Positions 1 to 8,019 of a DNA stretch of 64,000 bases are shown here, one piece after another. Origin of the DNA: Brevibacterium antiquum (GTDB lineage Bacteria > Actinomycetota > Actinomycetes > Actinomycetales > Brevibacteriaceae). Position numbers and translations under genes: made by a program. Every line of letters starts with the position of its first letter. Position 1 is the stretch's first letter. Under the pieces are notes generated by a model, which was not told the DNA's origin, ran no database searches, and saw only the letters and a list, made by a program, of their open reading frames with translations. The stretch spans positions 248,001-312,000 of the forward strand of contig NZ_JABASX010000004.1 in the NCBI RefSeq assembly GCF_016107655.1. The letters run 5' to 3'.

Positions 1-699
1 GCCGGAGGAGTTGGAGCCAGGATGGCTCACAGTTCCAGGCCCAAGCAGTTTTTGGAGATTCACGGTCGCCCTGTAATCGTCCACACGCTGGATGTCTTTC
101 AGCAGCATCCAGAAATCGACGCCATAGCTGTTGCGATCCTTCCGCAGTTTCGAGAGCAGCTGGAGCGGTTGGTCAATCGATACGAGCTCGATAAGGTCAA
201 ATGGATCGTTGACGGCGGATCGACGGGCCAGGAGTCCAGACACAATGCGCTGAAGGTCGTCGCTGAGAGCAACGATCCGGATAGCCTCGTCCTCATCCAC
301 GATGGAGTTCGTCCGCTCATCGACGCAGACCTCGTCACTCGCAACATTGAGAGCGCACTCGAGTTCGGGTCCGCTATCACTTGCACCAAAATGACCGAGA
401 CTGTTGTGGTTGAAGAGGGGGCCGGCATCAAGGATGTCATCCCCCGCGATCCGCTCTGGACAGCGCAAGCGCCCCAGACTTTCCGACTGAAAGACGCACT
501 TGCCGGATACGATCGTGCCGTCGCCGAAGGCGAACACGACTCTATTGATACGTGCACTCTTCTGCATGGCTTCGGCTACGACGTCCATCGGGTTGAGGGC
601 CCACGTACGAATATCAAGATCACGACGGCTTCCGACTACTATGTGTGCCGGACATTCCTGACGCTCATAGAGGATCGGGAGGCATTTGGTGGCGAATGA
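1..699 (+). CDS. IspD/TarI-family cytidylyltransferase, 5' end outside window
   Basis: Transfers CMP from CTP to a sugar-alcohol phosphate (ribitol-5-P for TarI, methylerythritol-4-P for IspD). The frame is open from base 1 and begins with the glycine-rich nucleotide loop (AGGVGARM), so the ATG at 22 is internal and only a few N-terminal residues are missing. Family motifs are RPKQF, HDGVRPLID, the TAQAPQTF stretch and, near the C-terminus, GPRTNIKITT. The downstream SDR, pyruvyl transferase and CDP-glycerol transferase genes favour a CDP-ribitol (TarI) role in teichoic acid synthesis over isoprenoid synthesis. That choice is inference. The gene overlaps the next one by 11 bp, suggesting co-translation. 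Confidence 0.85.
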   Translation, partial: AGGVGARMAHSSRPKQFLEIHGRPVIVHTLDVFQQHPEIDAIAVAILPQFREQLERLVNRYELDKVKWIVDGGSTGQESRHNALKVVAESNDPDSLVLIHDGVRPLIDADLVTRNIESALEFGSAITCTKMTETVVVEEGAGIKDVIPRDPLWTAQAPQTFRLKDALAGYDRAVAEGEHDSIDTCTLLHGFGYDVHRVEGPRTNIKITTASDYYVCRTFLTLIEDREAFGGE

Positions 700-1759
700 C
701 GTTGCGCTCTTTGACTCACCAGTATTCCAGGAAGACGTTCAGCAGATCGTCCGGGAGCCTCTGCCGTGGGAAGCGTACCGCGGTCAGAACGTCCTCGTGA
801 CTGGTGCTTCTGGGATGATCCCGTTATATATCGTCGGGGTGCTCCTGGCGGCAAATGACGAGCACGGACTCGGAATGCATATTTCAGGCATGGTGCGCAA
901 CGTCGCCAAGGCTGAGCGTCGACTCAGCGGGGCGCTTGCGCGAACAGATTTCACGTTAGTCGATGGCGACGTAGCTGAGCCAATGGAATTCGACCGGAAT
1001 TTCAACACCGTATTTCACGGAGCCTCTCCCGCCCGGCCTGTACTGCACAACGGCTCTCCCGTTACAACACTCAAAGCCAATACGTTGGGAACGATCAACC
1101 TTCTGGACAGTCTGGTCGCTGCAGGCGGAGGTTCCTTCGTCCTCCTGTCATCGTCGGAAGTGTACGGCTCCGTATCGGGAGTTGATCTCATCCAGGAAGA
1201 TTCAGTCGGGGAGCTGCAGCACTTCGCACCGCGGGCGAGTTATTCAGAAGGCAAGCGGATTGCTGAAACAGCACTAGCCGCATATTCCGCAGAATTCAGT
1301 ATTCGACCGTTGACTATTCGATTCGGTCATATCTATGGGCCTGGGATGGCTCTTGACGACGGTCGCGTACAAGCGGATTTCCTGGCCGACGTCGTTCGCG
1401 GACGCGACATCAAGATGATGAGCGCGGGCGCCCCTACACGGACGTATACCTATGTGGCAGATGCGGTGCTCGGGCTCTTCTACGCACATCTGATTGGCAG
1501 CGATTCCGTCTACAACGTGGCCGATCCTCAAGGCAACGTGAGTATTCGACAGCTCGCTCAGAAGTTTGCTTCTGCGCGACCGGAGCGCGGCCTGAAATTG
1601 GCATTCGCCAATGAGGCTGATAGTGGAGCATATTCGCCCGTCGCTTCTTTAGGGTTGGCCTCTGACCGAATTCAGTCTTTGGGGTGGGCCGCGAAAACGA
1701 ATCTCGAATCCGGCGTATCGCGTGCAATCAGATCTTTTGAACAGGGACCGTTAATCTAG
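689..1759 (+). CDS. NAD-dependent epimerase/dehydratase (extended SDR)
   Basis: Probable sugar-nucleotide or sugar-alcohol oxidoreductase/epimerase of surface-polymer synthesis. The Rossmann glycine motif TGASGMI lies about 35 residues in, followed by HGASPA, LLSSSEVYG and the catalytic YSEGK (Tyr-x3-Lys), then the RFGHIYGPG substrate loop typical of UDP-glucuronate decarboxylase-like SDRs. Length (about 356 aa) is normal for extended SDRs. GTG at 689 was chosen because GGGAGG (677-682) sits 6 nt upstream; a TTG at 686 is the alternative. The start overlaps the end of the cytidylyltransferase gene, so the two are probably one operon. It occupies the place that tarJ (a zinc alcohol dehydrogenase) takes in firmicutes, but it is a different fold. 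The substrate is unknown. Confidence 0.85.
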   Translation: MANDVALFDSPVFQEDVQQIVREPLPWEAYRGQNVLVTGASGMIPLYIVGVLLAANDEHGLGMHISGMVRNVAKAERRLSGALARTDFTLVDGDVAEPMEFDRNFNTVFHGASPARPVLHNGSPVTTLKANTLGTINLLDSLVAAGGGSFVLLSSSEVYGSVSGVDLIQEDSVGELQHFAPRASYSEGKRIAETALAAYSAEFSIRPLTIRFGHIYGPGMALDDGRVQADFLADVVRGRDIKMMSAGAPTRTYTYVADAVLGLFYAHLIGSDSVYNVADPQGNVSIRQLAQKFASARPERGLKLAFANEADSGAYSPVASLGLASDRIQSLGWAAKTNLESGVSRAIRSFEQGPLI

Positions 1760-1848
1760 CCGTACACGTGCATTCCTGCGGCAGATCAAGTCCCCGAAGA
1801 ATGCGGAGCAGTGACGATGCGTGCGCCGACTCTACGAATAGAGCAGAA

Positions 1849-3192
1849 GTGAAGAAGACTCGAATCCTTCTATTGACCAATAGAGACTCAGACAACGTAG
1901 GCGATCAAATAATTGAGGCCTCAGTCGTCAGCCTGTTGAAGACTGTCGCAACGAATTTGCGCCTCGACGAGGACTCTTTTGAAATATCGAGTCGTGCGGC
2001 CGGGATCATCAGCAAGAAGTATCTGAAGACGGGCGACGAGTCATTGTTGCTTTCCGCGAGAAAAGCAATCTCGAATGCTGATCTGTTGATCTTCGGGGGA
2101 GCCCCACTCTTCAATTACAAATATCAGTCCTTCTACCGCAGAACGATTCGAACGGTGGAACTTGCGCAAGAATACGGAGTCCCGACGCTGTTCTCAAGCA
2201 TCGGTGTCGAACCGTACTCAGAAGATGATCCTCGTTCACAGGCCCTCAAGAAGGCTCTGAATCTTCCTGTCGTTCGACAGATCACCACCAGAGATGACTT
2301 GCAGTCGGTATTGAAGTATGTGGAAGGATCCCAGATATCGACTTCCCTTGTCGCCGATCCCGCAGTGTTTGCGGACAGGGTATTCGAAAAGGTCGGGGAG
2401 CTGCCCGCATCCTTTGCCAAGCAAGGTGTGCCGACGATTGGGTTGGTCGTTACTCGCGGCGGAATCTTTGCTGACAACAGCATCGATTTTTCAGAGCGTG
2501 ACCAACAGGACCTCTGGCTTGGCGTGATCAAGCTGTTGGAAGAGCGAGGGTACGGGTATCGGTTATTCACCACTGGGCACTTTACGGATGAGATATTCCT
2601 CGATTCCTTAGTGCGGCAACATGGTGTCCCTGGGAAGAACGTAACATTCGCGGTGAACTCCCCAGACGAGCTGATCCACGAGTTGCGAAAGTGCACCGCA
2701 GTGATCGCCTACCGATTGCACGCAAGCATCACGTCATTCGCCCTAGGTACGCCTTCCGTGGGTTTGTCCTGGAACTTCAAGGTGACAGAATTCTACAAAG
2801 AAGTTGGGTATGCCGAACGCGCGATCAGCCCGGACGAATGGAATCCGCGCTCCATTGTCTTGGCAGTGGAGGCTGCACTCAACGGGGGCGTGGAGAAAGA
2901 CGACAACTATCTGTACACCGTTTACGCAACGCTGTTCGCAGGAGTGAAGGGCGTCCTCTCACCGAACGAGCCGGTAGAGCCCTATTCTTTGGACGAAGTC
3001 ATCGAGGCGCTACCGCGCTGTTCGAAGACACCGTTGCGTGAATATCGCGCGAAAGTACAGCGAAAACTCAGACGTTCATATGATTTCTACGCCAATCAGA
3101 CGAAAGCGCACAACGTCGTACCGAAGAAGACGTGGGTTCTGCCAAGAGTTCAACGACGCATGAAACGGATGCTGCGCAAGCTAGTGGCGTAG
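1849..3192 (+). CDS. Polysaccharide pyruvyl transferase family protein
   Basis: Family members transfer pyruvate from PEP to sugars to make ketals in exopolysaccharides or cell-wall polymers; some members act differently. Seen: an N-terminal Rossmann-like start (TRILLLTNRDSDNVGDQII), the LLIFGGAPLF loop, a central SLVADPAVF motif and the C-terminal AYRLHASITSFALGTP segment typical of PF04230. The basic C-terminus (KRMLRKL) may touch membrane. Start choice is uncertain: GTG 1849 gives a protein beginning right at the conserved core (447 aa), whereas GTG 1768 would add a low-quality 27-residue leader. It follows the SDR gene by about 90 bp on the same strand, consistent with one surface-polymer operon. 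A paralogue lies at 13350-14735 on the other strand. Confidence 0.8.
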   Translation: MKKTRILLLTNRDSDNVGDQIIEASVVSLLKTVATNLRLDEDSFEISSRAAGIISKKYLKTGDESLLLSARKAISNADLLIFGGAPLFNYKYQSFYRRTIRTVELAQEYGVPTLFSSIGVEPYSEDDPRSQALKKALNLPVVRQITTRDDLQSVLKYVEGSQISTSLVADPAVFADRVFEKVGELPASFAKQGVPTIGLVVTRGGIFADNSIDFSERDQQDLWLGVIKLLEERGYGYRLFTTGHFTDEIFLDSLVRQHGVPGKNVTFAVNSPDELIHELRKCTAVIAYRLHASITSFALGTPSVGLSWNFKVTEFYKEVGYAERAISPDEWNPRSIVLAVEAALNGGVEKDDNYLYTVYATLFAGVKGVLSPNEPVEPYSLDEVIEALPRCSKTPLREYRAKVQRKLRRSYDFYANQTKAHNVVPKKTWVLPRVQRRMKRMLRKLVA

Positions 3193-3222
3193 CCGTTTTC
3201 GCTTAGCTGAGTATTCGGAGGC

Positions 3223-3666
3223 TTGGGAGCCACCCGATATTTCCGTTGGGGGCCACCAGCGACGGCGGTGGGAGCCACCACGGTTCGTCCGGTCTCAGGT
3301 GCGCCATCACCAGGCAGAATCAACACCTCATGGTGTCTGGTCCACCTTCTCGAGGCATGGTTGCTGGCGGCTCGATCCTGTGCCCCCGTGCCTCAGGAAA
3401 GAGTGTCCGCACTGTCCGGTAGGAGCAAGCTACGCTAACGGACAACGGCCGGTCCAGAGCCATCCAGGGTTGCTCCCTCGCAACTGAGTCCTGTCCATAC
3501 GGGCGTGTGTGGCTTCGAATCGATTGGTCGGCTGTTCGACGCATAGCCGTCCTTTCTGGGCGCCGACAGTCGGAGCCGTCGGAACTCCGAAGCCCGTACG
3601 CCCCTTGGCCCCGGACGCAGAATGCGGCCAGGTGGCTCCCAACGACACCATCAGTGGCTCTCCAAC
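3223..3666. repeat. MITE-like / IS-end element with multiple inverted terminal repeats
   Basis: Three copies of a 12-bp word stand at the left: TTGGGAGCCACC (3223-3234), TTGGGGGCCACC (3246-3257) and GTGGGAGCCACC (3268-3279). Two inverted copies stand at the right: GGTGGCTCCCAA (3631-3642), an exact reverse complement of the first, and a variant AGTGGCTCTCCAA (3653-3665). Repeated subterminal sequences at both ends are known for IS21-type elements. The 350 bp inside holds no recognisable transposase, so this may be a non-autonomous derivative or the fused ends of a deleted IS. The assignment to a family is inference. Confidence 0.5.
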
Positions 3667-3957
3667 ACAAGAACGTGCGAATAGTCGACTAGGCCTCCTA
3701 GGGCAATATCGTTGGGCCTCATCGAAGCGAATATTCACTGACCCCGAAAGCATGCTTGAAACTCGCTGCCTTATCGTCGACCAAGAATGGCCCGTCGCCA
3801 ATGTAACAAATCAATAAATGGTCTCCTGGCCACAGTCAAACGTTGAGCAGATCGCCACCGTGCCCTTGTGCTGGCCGGCGCGGTATGGACGGCGGGCCCA
3901 GTCGACCCCGCACAAGCCCGAACCGCACCCCCACAGCACATGGTCAAGAAGACCGTG
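3667..3957. other. Non-coding interval before IS3 remnant
   Basis: About 290 bp between the inverted-repeat element and the IS3 remnant. Several overlapping open frames occur here on both strands, but none has a ribosome site, a recognisable domain or consistent codon bias. It is probably degraded mobile-element or chromosomal sequence. Confidence 0.4.
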
Positions 3958-4011
3958 TGAACCGCTCCGGGGATAATAGAGGCAGGGAGATTGGAAGAAG
4001 GAGATTCTCTC

Positions 4012-4239
4012 ATGCCAGTGAAATACACCGACGAACTCAAGACGCGTGCCGTCGAACTCGTCATCCATGCCCAAGCCGATCCCTCGACCGCGAGCGGAGC
4101 AATCACCCGTCTCGCGAACGAACTCGGACTGAGCAAGGAAACCCTGCGAGTCTGGGTGCGCGAGCACAAGGACTATGCGGGAGTCGCTTGCCAGGGACGC
4201 GTTGACGATGGCTCTGGTAGCGAAATACAGGGCCGGTGA
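4012..4239 (+). pseudogene. IS3-family transposase OrfA, 3'-truncated
   Basis: Begins at ATG 4012 after AAGGAG. It encodes the helix-turn-helix OrfA start: MPVKYTDELKTRAVELV, a serine/threonine-rich loop, then ANELGLSKETLRVWVREH. After about 55 residues homology stops and the frame runs into the orfB fragment in another phase, ending at 4239. The leucine zipper and frameshift window of a normal orfA are gone. It is non-functional as a transposase, although a short HTH peptide could still be made. Confidence 0.75.
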
Positions 4240-4501
4240 AGACGGGCTTGTCCACCTTAGCGATCGTGGCGTCCAATTCCGGTCGATTCGCTATGGCGAG
4301 ACTGTCGCAGACTCCGACGTCGTGGCACCGGTGGGTTCGCGCGGGGACTCGTACGAAGACGCAATGGCCGAAGCGCTCAACTCTTTCTATAGAGCCGAAC
4401 TCATTGACCGGAAAGTGTGGTCGGGGTTGATCGAGGTGATGGCGCAGACGTCGAAGTGTGTGGCTTGGTACAACCAGTCCAAGGCTGCATTCAGCGATTG
4501 A
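4199..4501 (+). pseudogene. IS3-family transposase OrfB, C-terminal fragment
   Basis: This frame carries the end of an rve-type integrase core: DALTMALVAKYRAGEDGLV, HLSDRGVQFRSIRY, then GSRGDSYEDAMAEALNSFY, where the glutamate corresponds to the last DDE residue, and finally WYNQSKAAFSD. The first catalytic aspartates lie in the deleted part. The junction with the orfA fragment falls near 4170-4200, with the two fragments in different frames. Confidence 0.75.
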
Positions 4502-4658
4502 CTACCGACCGCCGTTCGAGGTCCATTTCGAATGGATCAGCCAGTCCGCGATTGAACCGGCGGCTGCTTAGGAACCAAGAAAAGGAGCCTCTACGAAACC
4601 CGGAGCTTGACAGTGGGACTTCGCTGGCGTGAACGCACGGGCCCGGTCCAGATTGCCT

Positions 4659-6602
4659 TCACCTGCGCTTTATTGAATTGCGAGCGGTTTTGTAGATTCG
4701 AGCTGCAATTTGTCGTTGCCCCGAACCTTTCGGTAAGAGCTTGTCTGCAGCTCCTCTGGCGAACCTGATCGATGCGGATCCCTTAGCTTCAGTTTTTTCG
4801 GCGGGCAACGTTCTGCGCCCAGCGGGCAGACGGGTTGCTCGGTTGGCATACGTCGCCAACGCCAGCTCATGGTTCGTGAGCCCAGGTGCGACAGTGACGC
4901 TATCGAACTGTGCATCGTCTAGCCGACGTCTGTATTCGTATGAAAAAATGCCGTTGAGCACAGGGTTGATGTGGACGATTTCTTTGACCTCTTCAAAGCT
5001 GGCAAATGTGCCAGAAACAAAGTCATAGTACTCAGACTCTTCGGTTGGCAGCAGTGTGGGCGGGCCGACGTTGTAGGGCACCGCTGAGACTTTGTCGCCG
5101 AATGCACGAATCTGCTTCATTACATTTTTGTCTGTGGGAGTTTCGCGATCAATGATCAAGACAGTCTGTTCACGTGTGGAATTTGCCGACTCGAACAGCG
5201 CCTGTATGAAGGCATCAGTTTCGGGACCTATCGACAGACTTCCAGCCCAGAATGCTGCGGTGGGCCTACCATCGCGTGATTGACGCAGTCGAAGGTCGTT
5301 AGTGCGGTCTTTGAGGAAGAACTCAATGGCTCGTCGAGATGCAGTTCCGTCCTCGTGCGGGCAGAATCGATTCTGGGCAATCTTGTATCGATCGCCTTGC
5401 ACCGGATCCTCAGCCACTTTGCCGATGCCATTCACTTCGTCGAGAGCAACCGCTGATTCTGCAACTGCATCAAGCAGCTCCCTTTGCGAAAGCGCGACCG
5501 ATCCTGGCAGTTCCTCAAGCTCCAAATTGAGACCGCGGGTTTGTTTGTACTCCTCTAGGTCATAGAGATAGTGAACAATTGGTCGCCCCGTTGGCAGGAA
5601 GTCGAAGAAGATGCTCGAGTAGTCGGTAATCAGCACATCGACAACAGTAAGAAGTTCGTTTGAGCTAATGTCCTCAGGTGGGATAAACACGTCGCCGATT
5701 TGATCACCAACGATGGCATCTTGAATAAGTCGATGCATTCGGTGGTGGCCGCGGTAGATCAATTGAATATCGAGCTGCGCGAGTGCTTGCAGGTCTTCGA
5801 TAAGCTGTTCCGTGTCGACGACATCCTCGCCGCCGTCCGCACGCCATGTCGGTGCATAGAGCACTGTCGGACGATTCTTGCCGGTAGCTGCGAGGGGCTC
5901 AATGCCAAGTTGGTTTCGAATTTGTTCTTGACTGTCGCGATCGATGTTCACGGTTAGATCAACTCTCGGGTAGCCCGTCTCAGCGATTGTCGCGGTGGAT
6001 GCCCCCGCCATCGAATACGCAGACTGAGCCATCCGAGTCATGAATCCGCAAGGTGTCAATACATGGGTCGCTTTTAGGAACGTCCCGACGCCCGTCGGAG
6101 TGCCGTACCGGGCTTTCGGTGAATTCCGACCTAACGCTTTGTACGGTATCCCGTGCCAAGTGTTCAGGTAGCGCTGTTGCGGCCGACGTGTGAAATATCC
6201 TGGAAGGTTCGCATTGCAGATCAGGTAGTGCGCAGAAGCCAAGAAATAGGCGAATGAACGGGTGCCTCGACGTGCAAATACGACGTTGGGCGTATTCTTG
6301 AAGCGATCCGGGATGTCTCCACTTGCTGAAACAGACCAGACATGCAGATACTTTCCATATTTTGGATGCGACAGCAGGTAATCAAATATTCCGAATGGAT
6401 TGTCGCCAATTCTATCGCCGGACATTGCCTCATAGAAGATGACCTTCTTGTTGACAGGTACTTGCGTGCTGAACTGGATGTACTCTTGACGCGCCAGTTT
6501 GGCCTTGCCGATCGGCTTGTCCCAGAAGTCTGTGGCTTGATTCTTGCTTGCCAGACGCGCGCTTTTCAGCGCTTTTCTGAGCAGCGGTGTGCTGTGACCC
6601 AT
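4659..6602 (-). CDS. CDP-glycerol/CDP-ribitol glycerophosphotransferase family (teichoic acid polymerase type)
   Basis: A predicted peripheral membrane enzyme that polymerises glycerol-P or ribitol-P from the CDP-activated form onto a lipid-linked primer (TagF/TarL/TarF family, PF04464). Diagnostic motifs in order are TWHGIPYKALG (about 148-158), VLYAPTWR (247-254), YRGHH (283-287) and LITDYSSIFFDF (324-335). The last 200 residues are not conserved catalytic sequence and may bind membrane or acceptor; the C-terminus is basic. At 647 aa it is within the normal range. ATG at 6602 is the first start of the conserved region. The partner TarI-like gene at 1-699 suggests ribitol-P polymer, which is inferred. 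Confidence 0.85.
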   Translation of the reverse strand: MGHSTPLLRKALKSARLASKNQATDFWDKPIGKAKLARQEYIQFSTQVPVNKKVIFYEAMSGDRIGDNPFGIFDYLLSHPKYGKYLHVWSVSASGDIPDRFKNTPNVVFARRGTRSFAYFLASAHYLICNANLPGYFTRRPQQRYLNTWHGIPYKALGRNSPKARYGTPTGVGTFLKATHVLTPCGFMTRMAQSAYSMAGASTATIAETGYPRVDLTVNIDRDSQEQIRNQLGIEPLAATGKNRPTVLYAPTWRADGGEDVVDTEQLIEDLQALAQLDIQLIYRGHHRMHRLIQDAIVGDQIGDVFIPPEDISSNELLTVVDVLITDYSSIFFDFLPTGRPIVHYLYDLEEYKQTRGLNLELEELPGSVALSQRELLDAVAESAVALDEVNGIGKVAEDPVQGDRYKIAQNRFCPHEDGTASRRAIEFFLKDRTNDLRLRQSRDGRPTAAFWAGSLSIGPETDAFIQALFESANSTREQTVLIIDRETPTDKNVMKQIRAFGDKVSAVPYNVGPPTLLPTEESEYYDFVSGTFASFEEVKEIVHINPVLNGIFSYEYRRRLDDAQFDSVTVAPGLTNHELALATYANRATRLPAGRRTLPAEKTEAKGSASIRFARGAADKLLPKGSGQRQIAARIYKTARNSIKRR

Positions 6603-6975
6603 TCGGTAAGTTCCTTTCGACTGCCCCGATCTCGCCGATTATATCGGTAACTCAGCCGGAAGCGGTTGCAATTGAGGTGGTACGCGAGTCCGCGGTTGTG
6701 GTGACATCTGCGCAACCGGCACACCTTCAGGTGGCTCTTACCTGAAGCGTGATGAAGCGAGGCGGCTTCCGTGCGCTAACCCCGGGCCAGCGCAGCTCGG
6801 GTCAGGTTGACGGGTCCAGTGGTTGTGCGGTCATCGGGTAGTGGCTCTTGGCCTTGGTGTACGCCCCGCCTGATGGGTCTTGGCAGCGCCTTCGATAGGT
6901 CACGAAGAACTAACAAACTCCCCAGTAACTATTGCCAAAATCGCAACTTCTGTGCAGAATGTAGTGGTGGTTGAG
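6603..6975. promoter_or_regulatory. Divergent intergenic region with an 8-bp hairpin
   Basis: This 373-bp gap separates the minus-strand polymerase gene from the plus-strand regulator gene and must hold both promoters. A perfect inverted repeat CTTCAGGT (6725-6732) / ACCTGAAG (6740-6747) with a 7-nt loop is the only structure I can point to. It could be an operator or a short attenuator-like hairpin. No promoter boxes are convincing. Confidence 0.35.
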
Positions 6976-8019
6976 ATGAGCAATGGTGCAGGCAAAAGCC
7001 AGGACTCCCTGGTGAGCCGTGTTCGTGATGCGATCAGAACTGCTGGAATCAACCACAGCGAAGTCGCTCGCAATATCGGCATCGAGCCGAGCAAACTCTC
7101 CAAGTCTCTGGCTGGGACACGGAACTTCCGGGTCGAGGAGATCTCGGGTATCGCCTCCCTGACTAGCGTCAGTACGGACTGGCTCACGACCGGCCGGTCG
7201 GTCCAGCCGCCTCGGCGACGGGCTGTTCCACATTTCCACGCCGTCCCAGGAGACGCGCAGACCAGGACCGATGAGACCGCTGGAGTTGGTGGCAGCGCGG
7301 CATCGCGGGACTTACCCGAGCCATTGCCGGACCGGGCGAAGGCGGGGGCAGGGGAGTGGATGTCGAAGGGCAAACGCAACCGACACAAGATCATCGCCGC
7401 GGCCTGGGAACTCTACGCCGATCGGGGCGTTGACGATGTGCGTACGGAAGACGTCGCACAGGCGAGCGGGCTGAGCACCTCGGCGGTCAACTATCACTTT
7501 CGCTCCAAAGCGCAGCTGCTGCAGGCGACACTGCGCTACACCCTCGACGTCCTCTCCGGCATCCGCGGGCTGACGGACCCTGACGACCCCCTGACGACCC
7601 TGCGCGAATTCGCTCGCGTCCACGCCGGCGTCAACGACAAGATCCGACGCGTCTGGTCCATTTGGGTCCAAAGCTGGGCACGCGCCGCTGTTGACGAGCA
7701 CGCCCGAGCCACCCTCACCGAGGTGTACTCGGAGTGGTTCGAGATGTTCGCCTCCGTCGTTCTCGCCGGTCAGAAGGTGGGCACCATTCGTGCTGGTGAC
7801 ACCGTCCTCATGGCCAAGGGCCTGAGCGTCTTCATCGATGGCCTTGGCATCGCACGCAGCACCGGTCAGATGAGCATCACTGATGCTGAAGCTCTGCAGA
7901 TGCTCGACGACTATCTCAGCGAACACATCGCGGCCACCGGGCGCGACCAGGTCCTAGCAGCACAGGGCTCGCGTCGCACCCAGGGGCCCGTACCGCACCC
8001 GCAGGAAGAAGGCACATGA
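6976..8019 (+). CDS. XRE-TetR fusion transcriptional regulator
   Basis: Two DNA-binding domains lie in one 347-aa chain. Residues about 10-72 form an XRE/Cro-type HTH (NHSEVARNIGIEPSKLSKSL, then FRVEEISGIASLTSVSTDWL). A low-complexity linker follows (about 75-130). Residues about 134-185 form a TetR HTH (RHKIIAAAWELYADRGVDDV, then STSAVNYHFRSKAQLL), with a helical TetR ligand domain after that. ATG 6976 is used because the upstream 32 codons look non-coding. The stop overlaps the ATG of the substrate-binding protein gene by 4 bp (ATGA), so the regulator is co-transcribed with the peptide transporter and probably controls it. The inducer is unknown. Confidence 0.8.
   Translation: MSNGAGKSQDSLVSRVRDAIRTAGINHSEVARNIGIEPSKLSKSLAGTRNFRVEEISGIASLTSVSTDWLTTGRSVQPPRRRAVPHFHAVPGDAQTRTDETAGVGGSAASRDLPEPLPDRAKAGAGEWMSKGKRNRHKIIAAAWELYADRGVDDVRTEDVAQASGLSTSAVNYHFRSKAQLLQATLRYTLDVLSGIRGLTDPDDPLTTLREFARVHAGVNDKIRRVWSIWVQSWARAAVDEHARATLTEVYSEWFEMFASVVLAGQKVGTIRAGDTVLMAKGLSVFIDGLGIARSTGQMSITDAEALQMLDDYLSEHIAATGRDQVLAAQGSRRTQGPVPHPQEEGT

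Larger units (their letters stand above)
3958..4612 (+). mobile_element. IS3-family insertion sequence remnant with internal deletion
   Basis: The left end (3958-3984) and the reverse complement of the right end (4586-4612) share a gapless 27-bp match that includes GCTCCGGG and TAGAGGC. The trinucleotide GTG flanks both ends (3955-3957 and 4613-4615), matching the 3-4 bp target duplication expected for IS3. Inside are the start of orfA and the end of orfB only. At 655 bp it is about half the usual 1.2-1.4 kb, so the middle, including most of the catalytic domain, has been deleted. It separates a pyruvyl transferase gene from a convergent CDP-glycerol transferase gene. Confidence 0.75.

Noticed and set aside
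3320..3801. Overlapping frames on both strands in the inverted-repeat element
   Set aside because: No recognised transposase motif, no ribosome sites and mutual overlap on both strands.
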